Shown here: in pieces, positions 28,499 to 38,778 of the stretch
Numbering within the stretch: position 1 is the stretch's first letter
How the letters are laid out: each line of letters opens with the position of its first letter
From: Nitrospira moscoviensis
GTDB taxonomy: Bacteria > Nitrospirota > Nitrospiria > Nitrospirales > Nitrospiraceae
DNA length: 64,000 nt
Direction: 5' to 3'
Assembly: GCF_001273775.1 (NCBI RefSeq)
Contig: NZ_CP011801.1
Coordinates: 1,900,001-1,964,000 of the forward strand
Notes under the pieces: generated by a model
What the model was told of the DNA's origin: nothing
Database searches by the model: none
Seen by the model: the letters and a program-made list of their open reading frames with translations, nothing else
Translations under genes and position numbers: made by a program

Positions 28499-28864
28499 TT
28501 ACTCCAGCGCGCGAAACACCGCCACCACATCGCTGAGCGCAATGGTCTTGCTCCGGAGCACGGCTCGTTCCGCGTCGATCGTCTTGCGGCGTTGTGCGTC
28601 GGCCGGGCCGGACGAGAGGCAGGCGGCTCCCAGAGCCAGGATGCGGTCGCACTCCTCCGCCAGCTTTCCTTTCACGACCGGATTCACGGACAGGATGTCC
28701 ATGAGTTGGCGCCTGGTTTCGGTCAAATGCGCCTGCAACTCCGCCTCCGGATAAGTGGCGCGCGCAGCCTCATCGAGGCAACGGTCAAGATACTGCGTAA
28801 GAAACACGTAGAGCCGGACGAGCGCGGCGGTGATGTCGGTTTGCTGTTTCGCGGAGACAGCCAT
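28499..28864 (-). CDS. Unknown small helical protein of the mrp-lipA operon
   Basis: 121 residues from ATG 28864, preceded by AAGGAG. All-helical by composition (LVRLYVFLTQYLDRCLDEAA, QAHLTETRRQLMDIL) with two isolated cysteines. I recognise no domain. It lies between the Rieske gene and the next small gene with short spacings, so it is likely expressed with them and may serve the Fe-S or redox function of the operon. Confidence 0.6.
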   Translation of the reverse strand: MAVSAKQQTDITAALVRLYVFLTQYLDRCLDEAARATYPEAELQAHLTETRRQLMDILSVNPVVKGKLAEECDRILALGAACLSSGPADAQRRKTIDAERAVLRSKTIALSDVVAVFRALE

Positions 28865-28893
28865 GGCGCTCCTTTCTTGCCTTGAGCACCGGG

Positions 28894-29199
28894 TTAGATC
28901 AGCACCTTGACCTCGTCGCCGTCGACCTTGACTTGATACACCGCCACCTTGGCGGATGGATTTTTCACGCATTCGCCGGTGGCCACGTTGAACTGCCATC
29001 CGTGCCAGGGACAGGACACCACGCCGCCTTCGACTTCCCCTTCCCCCAACGGGCCGCCGCGATGCACGCAGGTATTGTCGATGGCGTGAAAGGTGCCGTC
29101 CACGTTGAACACCGCCAACGTCTTGCCCTGAACCTCCGCGACGATTCCGTGACCCGGTTTGACATCCGCCGTGCCCGCGACCCGGACGAATTCCCCCAT
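28894..29199 (-). CDS. Rieske [2Fe-2S] protein, NirD/ferredoxin-component type
   Basis: 101 residues from ATG 29199, chosen for GGAGGGGG just upstream; another ATG is at 29211. A single Rieske domain with CVH (Cys-x-His) followed 16 residues later by CPWH, the four ligands of a Rieske cluster. Small soluble Rieske ferredoxins of this type hand electrons to oxygenases or reductases, or form the small subunit of nitrite reductase. No partner oxygenase or NirB is nearby; the gene sits between mrp and lipA. Confidence 0.9.
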   Translation of the reverse strand: MGEFVRVAGTADVKPGHGIVAEVQGKTLAVFNVDGTFHAIDNTCVHRGGPLGEGEVEGGVVSCPWHGWQFNVATGECVKNPSAKVAVYQVKVDGDEVKVLI

Positions 29200-29224
29200 T
29201 GCCCCCTCCATGATTTCATGCGCG

Positions 29225-30097
29225 TCAGTTGGACGAAAACGGCTGCTTGATTTTCTTCAGCAGGTTCTCGATCGGCACAGCCTGGCCGGCGCCGCCGAGT
29301 GCTCGGATAATCTTCTGGGCGATGTCTCGAAAGGCGGCCGCCTGCGGGGACGCGGGATCGGCCACGACGATCGGATGGCCGGTATCGCCGCCGTCCCTGA
29401 TGGCCGGATCGATCGGAATGCGCCCGAGAAACGGCACGCCCAGTTTTTCGGCCGCCCGCTCCCCGCCGCCATAGGAGAAGATCTCCGTCCGTTCGCCGCA
29501 ATGCCCGCAGACAAAATGGCTCATGTTCTCGACAATGCCCAACAGCGGCACGTTGACCTTTTGGAACATCGCCATCCCCTTGCGGACGTCGTACAGGGCG
29601 ACTTCCTGCGGTGTGGTCACGGTGATGGCGCCGGCGAGCGGCACCATCTGGGACAGCGAGAGCTGCACGTCTCCCGTCCCCGGAGGCAAATCGATGAGCA
29701 GATAATCCAATTCGCCCCAAAGCACGTCGCGGAAGAAGGCTTGCAGATATTGATGGACCATCGGGCCCCGCCAGACGAGCGGCGCCTCTTCCGGCACGAG
29801 GAACGCCATGGAGATGAGTTTCACCCCATGGTTTTCCACCGGGAGAATCTTGCCGTCCTTCTGCTCGGGCCCGGTGGTGCTTCCCATCATCATGGGGATG
29901 TTCGGCCCGTAGAGATCGGCGTCCAACAGCCCGACCTTCGCGCCCGTCAGGGCCAGCGCACAGGCCAGATTGGCCGCCACCGTGGATTTGCCGACGCCTC
30001 CCTTCCCGCTGCTGATCGCGATGACGTGTTTCACGCCGGGAATCAGCGTCTCCTTGCCCTGCGCCTGCGGGCCGCCCTGAGCCTGTTCGTCAGCCAT
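29225..30097 (-). CDS. apbC: Mrp/NBP35-type ATPase, Fe-S cluster carrier
   Basis: 290 residues with GAGGAGG upstream. ParA-like deviant Walker A ISSGKGGVGKST, Switch II DLPPGTGD and the C-terminal CGHC pair that bridges a labile [4Fe-4S] cluster in the dimer. Scaffold or carrier delivering clusters to apo-enzymes. It is the first gene of the operon that ends with lipA, an enzyme with two [4Fe-4S] clusters. It lacks an N-terminal DUF59 (MIP18-like) domain. Confidence 0.94.
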   Translation of the reverse strand: MADEQAQGGPQAQGKETLIPGVKHVIAISSGKGGVGKSTVAANLACALALTGAKVGLLDADLYGPNIPMMMGSTTGPEQKDGKILPVENHGVKLISMAFLVPEEAPLVWRGPMVHQYLQAFFRDVLWGELDYLLIDLPPGTGDVQLSLSQMVPLAGAITVTTPQEVALYDVRKGMAMFQKVNVPLLGIVENMSHFVCGHCGERTEIFSYGGGERAAEKLGVPFLGRIPIDPAIRDGGDTGHPIVVADPASPQAAAFRDIAQKIIRALGGAGQAVPIENLLKKIKQPFSSN

Positions 30098-30218
30098 GGT
30101 GTCTCCTCCTCACGAATTGCCTCGCCTGAGGGTCATCATAAGGGATGGGGGGAAGGAAATGAAATGGGCCGGTCGGCCCCTAGGGTCGTAGCCCGACCGG
30201 ATCACGACCAGGGAGGCG

Positions 30219-31064
30219 CTAAAAGACGGAGGGATCGAAGCGGCGCAGATTCGTCGCCAACCCCATCAGCGAGAGCGTGTAAATGATCCATTTGGATGGA
30301 TCGAAGTTATACCATTTGGGCCCGTTGCGGTAATCGCGGGCATAGGTGTGGTGATAGTTATGATAGCCCTCCCCGAAGCTCACGAACGAAATCAGCCAGC
30401 TGTCACGGCTGCTGTCCTCCGTGCCGTGCGGCTGCGTGCCGATCATATGGCACAGCGAGTTGATCGTGAAGGTGGAGTTGAGCACCATGAACATGCGGAG
30501 CAGGCCGCCCATCAGCAGCGCGCTCACGCCGCCCATCCACGCGCCATGCCACCAGACTCCGATGGAAAAGGGAACGGCGAGCCCCGAAAGGACGATCAGC
30601 CAGTAGTAGCGATGCTGCCAGATCACGATGGGATCGCGGCGCAGGCGGATCTCGTACTTCTCCGAGCGGTGCGGCGTCTCGTAGAACAGCCAGCCGCAGT
30701 GGCTGTGCCAAAAGCCCTTCGTGACATTATAGGGATCTTCCTCGGTGTCCGTGCGCGCGTGATGCCGGATATGGTCGGCGCCCCAGATGAGCGCGGAGTT
30801 CTGCAGCGCCCAGCCGCCGGCAACGAGCAGGCAGCGCTTGACCCAGTCGGGACAGTCGAAGCTCTGATGCGCGACGAGCCGATGATAGCCGACCGTGATG
30901 CCCAGCCCCGTCACGATGTACATCACCAGAAAGAGCAGCCAATCGAAGAGGGTGAAGCCGATATAATAGCCGTACAGTGGGATGCCGATGAGCGTCGCGG
31001 CGGCGACGGCGCAAAAGAGCCCCAGTGTCCACCACGAAAACACGGCTTGAGCGGGCACGGTCAT
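30219..31064 (-). CDS. Acyl-CoA/acyl-lipid delta-9-type fatty acid desaturase
   Basis: 281 residues, four hydrophobic membrane segments and the three histidine boxes of the membrane desaturases: HRLVAH, HIRHH and YHNYHH. The N-terminus starts directly with membrane helices, and no cytochrome b5 domain is fused. It introduces a cis double bond into saturated acyl chains, probably to keep membranes fluid. Divergent from putA, with about 130 bases of shared upstream DNA. Confidence 0.92.
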   Translation of the reverse strand: MTVPAQAVFSWWTLGLFCAVAAATLIGIPLYGYYIGFTLFDWLLFLVMYIVTGLGITVGYHRLVAHQSFDCPDWVKRCLLVAGGWALQNSALIWGADHIRHHARTDTEEDPYNVTKGFWHSHCGWLFYETPHRSEKYEIRLRRDPIVIWQHRYYWLIVLSGLAVPFSIGVWWHGAWMGGVSALLMGGLLRMFMVLNSTFTINSLCHMIGTQPHGTEDSSRDSWLISFVSFGEGYHNYHHTYARDYRNGPKWYNFDPSKWIIYTLSLMGLATNLRRFDPSVF

Positions 31065-31239
31065 TCGTCCTCCTGGTTCTGATGATCATGGGTTCACCGC
31101 GCAGCTCCGGTGAACAGACGATTGCCGGGGCGCATGGTAGCGAACCATCGGCGGTTTTTCAACGAAATCTTGCCGACCGGTAGGGGGGATCCCCGTGTGC
31201 GACGCCCGTTCCGCCGTGTATACTGAAGCCAGGCGCCTC

Positions 31240-34194
31240 ATGACGACATCTCCGGCTTCTCTCGAACCGGCCATCCTGCGTATCGGTCAGCAGCTCGCGC
31301 AGCTGTCCGCGGGGCTCTCCCCCACCCTGTTTGACGGTCGATGGTGGTCCCAATCGGCCATCCATCTCGCCATGAAGGATCCCGTCTTCAAAGCCCGGCT
31401 CTTCCATTTCATCGATGCGTTGCCCGCCGTCGCCGACGACGCCCGGGTCGTCTCCCTCGCAGAGGAATACTTCGGAGATCTGGGCCATGACCTGTTCGGG
31501 TTGCAGTGGGGACTGCGGGCGCTGGCCGCCACGGGCATCGGCGCGCGCTTGACCGGCAAATCGATCCGCAAGCAAGTCGAGCAGATGGCCCGCACATTCA
31601 TCGCCGGCGCCACTGTCGAAGAGGCGGTCCCCGTTCTGGCCGCCCTGTGGAAGGAGGGGCGCGCCTGGTCGGTCGATCTCCTGGGGGAGGCGACGATCAG
31701 CGAACGGGAGGCGGATCGCTACCGCGATCATTGCCGCCATGCGCTCGCGCTGCTGGGAGACGCCGTGCGCGCATGGCCGGGCGCCGGACGATTGGAGCGG
31801 GATCATCTGGGCGATCTGCCGCGCGTGCAGCTCTCGCTCAAGATTTCAGCACTCACGTCGCGCCTCGATCCCATCGACCCCGACGGCGTCTACCGCGCGG
31901 TCGCCGCGCGGCTCCGCCCGCTCGTGGAACTGGCGGTAGCCCTGCCGGCCGGACTCACCTTTGACATGGAACAAGCGGACACCAAGGATGTCCTGTTGTC
32001 CATTTTCACCCGGCTCTTTGACGAGCCGCCCTACCGAGCGTTTCCTTTCGCCGGGCTCGCCCTGCAGGCCTACCATCGGGACACCGAGCGAGACATTCGG
32101 CATCTGCTCCACTGGACCAAGGCGCGGGGTACGCCGATCACCGTCCGGCTGGTGAAGGGGGCCTATTGGGATTCCGACACGGTGCGCTATCGGCAGGCTG
32201 GGTGGCCGGTTCCACTGTTCGAGCACAAGGCGGAAACCGACGCGAATTACGAACGCCTGGTGCCGCTGCTCTTCGAGGAGCCGCAGCTGATCCGGCCGGC
32301 GTTCGGCACGCACAATCTCCGGACGTTGGCCGCCATTGAAGCCGCCGCTGAGGCGCGCCAGCTGCCGCCGGACGCGCTGGAATACCAGATGATCTTCGGC
32401 ATGGCGGAGCCGTTTCAACAGGCCATGGTGAAGCTCGGGCGGCGGGTGCGTTTGTACACGCCGGTGGGTCAGCTGCTCCCCGGGATGGCGTATTTAGTCC
32501 GGCGGCTGCTGGAAAACACCTCGAACGAATCCTTCCTCCGCAAGGAATATGTGGAGTCGCAGCCCCTGAGCCGGTTGCTGGCGGCTCCCGTTGTGGCCTC
32601 GCCGGCCGTGCCCGCCGCCTCCGCGCCCGCCGAGCGCTCCTTCGTCAACGAACCGCACAGCGATTTCGCGCGCGCCGAGGTTCGGCAGGCGATGAGCGCC
32701 GCCATTGCCAAGGTCCGCTCGCAACTGGGCGGCCGATGGGAGCCGGCTTCGACCGAACTGGCGCTGGCCGGTTCTTGGTTGGAGTCGCGCAACCCCGCCC
32801 GGCCGAACGAGTTGGTGGCCACCGTGCGCGGCGCGGCGGTGGACGATGTCGTCCGTGCGGTTCAGATGGCGTCCGAGCGGCACGAGGCCTGGCGTCGACG
32901 TTCGGCCGCGGAGCGGGCCGATATGCTTAGGTCCGCCGCGACACTGATGAACGAGCGCCGGTTCGACATCGCCGCCTGGGAGATTGCCGAAGTCGGCAAG
33001 CCCTGGCGTGAGGCCGATGCCGACGTGGCGGAAGCCATCGACTTCCTCCGTTTCTACGCCGATGAAATGGAGCGGCTCGCGCCCCCGCGCCGATTGGGAG
33101 ACCGGCCCGGCGAATTGAACCACCGGGTGTACGGCTCCCGCGGCGTGGCGGCCGTCGTGGCGCCCTGGAATTTTCCGTTCGCGATTCCCACCGGCATGGT
33201 GGCGGCCGCGCTGGTCACCGGCAATACGGTCGTCTTCAAACCGTCCGAGCGATCGTCGCTGCTCGGGCGGATGATCACGGACATCTTCTTCGCCGCCGGC
33301 GTCCCGCCCGGCGTGTTGACCTGCCTCCCCGGCGGACCGGAGATCGGGCAGGCGCTCGTCGCCCATCCGCAGGTCGCGACCATCGCATTTACGGGATCGA
33401 AGGCCGTAGGCCTGCGGATCATCCAAGAAGCCGCCCGCGTGGCGCCGGGGCAGCCGATGGTGAAGCGGGTGCTCGCCGAAATGGGCGGCAAGAACGCGAT
33501 CATCGTCGACGAGACGGCCGATCTCGACGAAGCGATCACCGGCGTCATCACTTCGTTTACCGGCTATGCCGGCCAGAAATGCTCGGCCTGCTCGCGCGTG
33601 ATCGTGCACCGTGCGATGTATGATCCGTTCATCGCCCGCTTGCGGGAGGCGGTGATGAGTCTGGAAATCGGCGATCCGATGGAACCCGGCACGCAAGTGG
33701 GCCCGGTCATCGATGCCAGGGCGCAGGCCGGCATTGAGCGCTATATCGAGATCGGCCGGCAGGAGGGCACCGAGTTGGTCCACTGTCCGGTCAACCGGCC
33801 CGGCTATTTTGTGGGCCCGACGGTCTTCACCGACATCCGGCCGCATCACCGGCTGGCGCAGGAAGAAATCTTCGGGCCGGTGTTGTCGGTGATGACGGCG
33901 GAGAGTTTCGCGGACGCACTGCGGATTGCGAACGGGACCGAGTACGCCCTCACGGGCGGGGTCTATGCGCGGAGCCCGGCCAATCTGGCTTTGGCGCGCG
34001 AACAGTTCGACGTGGGGAACCTGTACGTGAATCGGCCCATCACCGGCGCGATGGTCGGGCGCCAGCCGTTCGGCGGGCACCGGTTTTCAGGGGTGGGTGC
34101 GAAAACCGGCGGAGAGGACTACCTGGCGCAATTCGTGGTGTCGCGGGTCGTCAGCGAAAACACCCTCCGGCGGGGCTTCGAATCGGCTGAGTGA
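31240..34194 (+). CDS. putA: Bifunctional proline dehydrogenase / P5C dehydrogenase
   Basis: 984 residues from ATG 31240 (MTTSPASLEP); an in-frame GTG at 31195 would add 15. FAD proline dehydrogenase barrel in the N-terminal half (RLVKGAYWD, PAFGTHNLRT), then an NAD+ aldehyde dehydrogenase domain: APWNFPFAIP, FTGSKAVG, catalytic Glu in LAEMGGKNA and catalytic Cys in AGQKCSACSR. It oxidises proline to glutamate with substrate channelling. The short N-terminus lacks the ribbon-helix-helix DNA-binding domain of E. coli PutA, so it should not act as repressor. Its last 108 bases overlap the convergent gene. Confidence 0.95.
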   Translation: MTTSPASLEPAILRIGQQLAQLSAGLSPTLFDGRWWSQSAIHLAMKDPVFKARLFHFIDALPAVADDARVVSLAEEYFGDLGHDLFGLQWGLRALAATGIGARLTGKSIRKQVEQMARTFIAGATVEEAVPVLAALWKEGRAWSVDLLGEATISEREADRYRDHCRHALALLGDAVRAWPGAGRLERDHLGDLPRVQLSLKISALTSRLDPIDPDGVYRAVAARLRPLVELAVALPAGLTFDMEQADTKDVLLSIFTRLFDEPPYRAFPFAGLALQAYHRDTERDIRHLLHWTKARGTPITVRLVKGAYWDSDTVRYRQAGWPVPLFEHKAETDANYERLVPLLFEEPQLIRPAFGTHNLRTLAAIEAAAEARQLPPDALEYQMIFGMAEPFQQAMVKLGRRVRLYTPVGQLLPGMAYLVRRLLENTSNESFLRKEYVESQPLSRLLAAPVVASPAVPAASAPAERSFVNEPHSDFARAEVRQAMSAAIAKVRSQLGGRWEPASTELALAGSWLESRNPARPNELVATVRGAAVDDVVRAVQMASERHEAWRRRSAAERADMLRSAATLMNERRFDIAAWEIAEVGKPWREADADVAEAIDFLRFYADEMERLAPPRRLGDRPGELNHRVYGSRGVAAVVAPWNFPFAIPTGMVAAALVTGNTVVFKPSERSSLLGRMITDIFFAAGVPPGVLTCLPGGPEIGQALVAHPQVATIAFTGSKAVGLRIIQEAARVAPGQPMVKRVLAEMGGKNAIIVDETADLDEAITGVITSFTGYAGQKCSACSRVIVHRAMYDPFIARLREAVMSLEIGDPMEPGTQVGPVIDARAQAGIERYIEIGRQEGTELVHCPVNRPGYFVGPTVFTDIRPHHRLAQEEIFGPVLSVMTAESFADALRIANGTEYALTGGVYARSPANLALAREQFDVGNLYVNRPITGAMVGRQPFGGHRFSGVGAKTGGEDYLAQFVVSRVVSENTLRRGFESAE

Positions 34195-34980
34195 CTCCTT
34201 CACCGGCTTCACGTCGTACTCTTCCAATTCTTCGGTGATTTCCGTCACGACGCCGCGATCTTCTTTGGCGGCCGAGAGCTCCTGCCGTTCCACATACTTC
34301 ACGAGGCCCACGCCCTTCGCAAACCAGGCCGTCATCACGTCGGTGCCCATGGCGGTGCGCTTGCCGCCGGACAAATGGATGCGCATCGTCATGCGCGCCT
34401 CCACCTTGATCGCTTCGTCGAACGCCCCGGCCGGAACAACGACCGACTCGCGCCCCACCAGACTGGTCCAGCCCCGCACGTCGACTTTTTCATCCCTGCC
34501 GTCCCGATCCATGTCCGTGCCGAAGTCGAGGCCCGTGCGGTCGAACTGCTGAAACGACGACGGGACGGTCAACGGGAAGCGGACGATTTGATAGGGAATG
34601 ATTTGCTTTTCGAGCGGCGTGCCGGGATCCGACCCGTAATAGACGATCCCGACGACGTCGCGCCGGTAAAAACTGTCGGAGGGGCCGTGATTGCCCGGAT
34701 TAGTATCGTGAAAGACCGTTACCGTCACACCCTTCAGCGTCTTCGTGCCGGTGACGGTCGAAATGTTCGTGAAGGTTTTGTGATCAATAGTCTGCAGCGG
34801 GCCTTCGCTGATTTGCCCGCGATAGGTCCAGCGATTCCCGATGGCGTCCGGAAAATAGTCGGCGGACTGCGAGATGGTGATGGCTTCTTCGGCCTGGACG
34901 AGTGGCGGCAGACAACCGAGGGTGAACAGCAGCACGCTGAGAAACACGAACCATCGAGCGAACGGATGATGACACGCCAT
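34087..34980 (-). CDS. Exported protein of unknown function
   Basis: 297 residues from ATG 34980, preceded by AAGGAGA at nine bases. It begins with a classic signal: basic start, long hydrophobic core FVFLSVLLFTLGCLPPLV, then QAEE; the Cys could also be a lipobox (FTLG-Cys). The mature part is beta-rich with WTYRGQ, YYGSDPGTPLEKQ and VVPAGAFDEAIKV, similar in style to periplasmic beta-sandwich proteins of unknown role. The C-terminal 36 residues are encoded antisense to the end of putA. Confidence 0.65.
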   Translation of the reverse strand: MACHHPFARWFVFLSVLLFTLGCLPPLVQAEEAITISQSADYFPDAIGNRWTYRGQISEGPLQTIDHKTFTNISTVTGTKTLKGVTVTVFHDTNPGNHGPSDSFYRRDVVGIVYYGSDPGTPLEKQIIPYQIVRFPLTVPSSFQQFDRTGLDFGTDMDRDGRDEKVDVRGWTSLVGRESVVVPAGAFDEAIKVEARMTMRIHLSGGKRTAMGTDVMTAWFAKGVGLVKYVERQELSAAKEDRGVVTEITEELEEYDVKPVKESLSRFEAPPEGVFADDPRHHELRQVVLSAGFRTHP

Positions 34981-35105
34981 AGAAACAGATCTCCTTCTCG
35001 CTGGATACGACCGTACCATAGGACTCCCGAGAGCGGCAAGCCAAGTGTGCAGGGCGCCATGCTGAACGCTTGCGTTGGCGCGCAGTGCGACCCATAATCC
35101 CGCGC

Positions 35106-35864
35106 ATGCCTCCCGAGCGAGATCAGACTGACCCCTCGCGACATGCCGGTCCTCCCGCCGTGCTCGTCACCGGCGCGTCCGGCGGGATCGGCCGTGCGAT
35201 CTGCCGCGAGTTCGGGAGGGCCGGCTGGCATGTCGGCGTCCACTATGGGCGAAACAAGCAGTCGGCCGAAGCGGCACTGGACGAGCTCGTCTCGGCCGGC
35301 GGAACGGGATCGTTGTACCAAGCGGATATTCGTGAAGCCGAGTCCGTGCGCCGAATGGTCCAAGACTTTGCCGGTGCCGTCCCCGTTCCGCCGGTCCTGA
35401 TTTGCAACGCCGGCGTCGCTGCATCGGCCGTGGTGCTGCGGCAACGGGAGGAACAGTGGACGGACGTCATGGCGACGAACTTGTCCGGGACGTTCCACTG
35501 CCTGCGCGCGGCCGCGCCCGTGCTGATCGAGCGCGGCGGTGGATCGATCATCGTCGTGGGCTCCTACGCCGGATGGCACGGGGCCTCCGGACAGGCGGCC
35601 TATGCGGCTTCGAAAGCGGGCTTGATCGGACTGGTCAAAACGGCGGCGAAGGAGTGGGGAGCCGCCAACATTCGGGTGAACATGGTGCTGCCAGGTTGGC
35701 AACGGACCGGACTTTCTGAAGAAGCGATGCCCGAAGCGGGGTGGCTGGATCATGCGCTCCGCCGGCCGGCCAGGCTCGAAGAAGTGGCGCGCACGATCCT
35801 GTATGTCGCGCAGCTCGGAGACCTGTCGGGCCAGGTCTGGAACTGCGACAGCCGGGACCTGTGA
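35106..35864 (+). CDS. Short-chain dehydrogenase/reductase (FabG-like)
   Basis: 252 residues from ATG 35106. Classical SDR: cofactor motif TGASGGIG, NAG at the middle strand, catalytic Ser in VGSYAG and Tyr-x3-Lys in YAASKAG, and the PGWQRTG loop. Resembles 3-oxoacyl-ACP reductases. It lies directly before bioD; the end of its coding sequence overlaps a possible GTG start of bioD. This placement allows a role in pimeloyl/biotin precursor synthesis, but SDR substrate cannot be read from sequence. Confidence 0.85.
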   Translation: MPPERDQTDPSRHAGPPAVLVTGASGGIGRAICREFGRAGWHVGVHYGRNKQSAEAALDELVSAGGTGSLYQADIREAESVRRMVQDFAGAVPVPPVLICNAGVAASAVVLRQREEQWTDVMATNLSGTFHCLRAAAPVLIERGGGSIIVVGSYAGWHGASGQAAYAASKAGLIGLVKTAAKEWGAANIRVNMVLPGWQRTGLSEEAMPEAGWLDHALRRPARLEEVARTILYVAQLGDLSGQVWNCDSRDL

Positions 35865-35875
35865 CCGCGCCGCCC

Positions 35876-36649
35876 ATGAAACGAACCATTGTTGTGACCG
35901 CCACGGACACGGGCGTCGGAAAGACCGTCACGACGGCGACCTTGGCCGCGGCGCTGCGCCGATGTGGATACTCCGTCGGTGTGATGAAGCCGATTGAGAC
36001 CGGCGTGGTGATCGAGCGCCGATCCGATGCGTGGTTCCTGAAGCAGGTGGCGCAGGTGTCGGATGCCCTCGAGCTCATCAGACCCTATGCCTTCCGGCTG
36101 CCGGTCGCGCCGCTGGACGCGTCTAGGGTCGAACGGCGCCCCATTCGATTCTCTACCATCAGGCAGGCGTATCGCCGGCTGCAACGCAGGCACGACCTCC
36201 TCTTGGTCGAAGGTGTGGGCGGCCTGCATGTGCCGCTCACCGCGGCGGCGGACGTGTTGGATCTCATCGCGATGCTCCAAGCGCCGGTGCTGGTGGTGGG
36301 GCGAGCCGGATTAGGCGGAGTCAATCACGCGCGGTTGACCGTGGATACGCTGCGCCGGCGCAAGATCCCCGTTCTGGCCGTGGTCTTGAATCATCCCACA
36401 CCGGCGCGGACAGCTCTGGCGCGGCGGCAAGCACAGTCGACGGTGAGTCTGCTCCGCGAGCGCGCGGGAGTGCCGGTGGTCGGTCCCCTCCCCCATCACC
36501 CGGGGATGGCAGCACGAACCGTGCAAGCCTTGTCGAAGTTGGTTGAGAACAGGGAGATGGGCAAACTTATGAAGCTGGTGTTGGCAGCCGCTCGAGAAAG
36601 TCGCCGACGGCGCGCGAAATGTCCGGCGCCGTCAGGATCGCCGAGATGA
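35876..36649 (+). CDS. bioD: Dethiobiotin synthetase
   Basis: 257 residues from ATG 35876; a GTG at 35861 overlaps the SDR stop (GTGA) and would be coupled to it. Closes the ureido ring of biotin with CO2 and ATP. P-loop TATDTGVGKTV, substrate-binding MKPIETG, EGVGGLHVPL and the VLNHP nucleotide site. The C-terminus carries a basic tail (AARESRRRRAKC) beyond the normal domain; that tail lies antisense to the end of thiE (83-base overlap). It supplies biotin for AccB, encoded at 38.8-39.3 kb. Confidence 0.92.
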   Translation: MKRTIVVTATDTGVGKTVTTATLAAALRRCGYSVGVMKPIETGVVIERRSDAWFLKQVAQVSDALELIRPYAFRLPVAPLDASRVERRPIRFSTIRQAYRRLQRRHDLLLVEGVGGLHVPLTAAADVLDLIAMLQAPVLVVGRAGLGGVNHARLTVDTLRRRKIPVLAVVLNHPTPARTALARRQAQSTVSLLRERAGVPVVGPLPHHPGMAARTVQALSKLVENREMGKLMKLVLAAARESRRRRAKCPAPSGSPR

Positions 36650-37208
36650 TCGCGACGCCATTCGCTCCGGCGCACATCACCTCCTGCACGTTCTCCGTCG
36701 CAATCCCGCCGATGGCGAAGATCGGCAGCGACGTGAGCGACCGGGCCTGTCTGAGGCCTTCGATGCCGGTCACCGGATCGTGATCCTCCTTCGAGCCGGG
36801 CTTGAAGATCGGCCCGAAGCCGATGTAGTCCGGCCGCAGCCGCTCCGCTTCCTTGACTTGGTCCGCATTGTGCGTCGAAAGCCCGATCAGCTTGTCCGGC
36901 CCCATGATCTTCCGTGCATAGGCATACGGCAAGTCGGATTGCCCCAGATGGACCCCGTCAGCCTCCACCGCCGAGGCCAAATCGCAGCGATCGTTCACGA
37001 TAAAGGTCACGCCGAGGTCCGCCGCAATGTGCCGCAACGCCAAGGCCTCGGCATAGGCCTCTTTCATCGAAGCGGATTTATTTCGGTACTGAACGAGCCG
37101 CACGCCGGCTGATGCACTCTCCCGCAACATATCGGTGCACGGACGAGTGCGACAGACCGTCGGATCGAGAATGAGATACAGACCGGATAGCTGGGGCATC
37201 GGAGACAT
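36567..37208 (-). CDS. thiE: Thiamine-phosphate synthase
   Basis: 213 residues from ATG 37208 (a second ATG is at 37199). TIM-barrel enzyme joining the thiazole and pyrimidine phosphates. Motifs: VQYRNKSAS, VNDRCDLA, GVHLGQSDLP, GFGPIFKPGSK, FAIGGI and a GANGVAIISAI phosphate loop. Follows accC on the same strand with a 61-base gap and converges on bioD. Confidence 0.95.
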   Translation of the reverse strand: MSPMPQLSGLYLILDPTVCRTRPCTDMLRESASAGVRLVQYRNKSASMKEAYAEALALRHIAADLGVTFIVNDRCDLASAVEADGVHLGQSDLPYAYARKIMGPDKLIGLSTHNADQVKEAERLRPDYIGFGPIFKPGSKEDHDPVTGIEGLRQARSLTSLPIFAIGGIATENVQEVMCAGANGVAIISAILTAPDISRAVGDFLERLPTPAS

Positions 37209-37269
37209 GGGGCTCGATTGTAGCCGGGAGCGGGTGAGAGTCGCTAGGTGCCAAGGAATGGAACAAACG

Positions 37270-38610
<1,341 letters not shown>

Positions 38611-38652
38611 GCGTCAGCTCCACCGGCGATGGCGAAGATGGTTCAGCGGACT

Positions 38653-38778
38653 GCAGGATGCTCAAAAAGGCCGGCCAGCAAGGCCGCAGCGAGCGAAGGG
38701 CCGAGGCGTACCCCCCGGGGTACGTTGAGGATCTGAGCGACGCGAGAACGCCGCTGGCGGTTTTTTTCAGCATCCTGC
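38653..38778. repeat. Palindromic intergenic repeat, copy 2, between accB and accC
   Basis: Ends are GCAGGATGCT and AGCATCCTGC (inverted); the centre is CGTACCCC-CC-GGGGTACG at 38707-38724. Its last base is inside the accB stop codon. In reverse orientation it matches the repeat at 14312-14432. The RNA would fold into a long hairpin in the accB-accC message. Confidence 0.85.

Noticed and set aside
32494..34080. 528-codon frame antisense to putA
   Set aside because: Lies opposite the catalytic ALDH domain of PutA; no ribosome site or homology.
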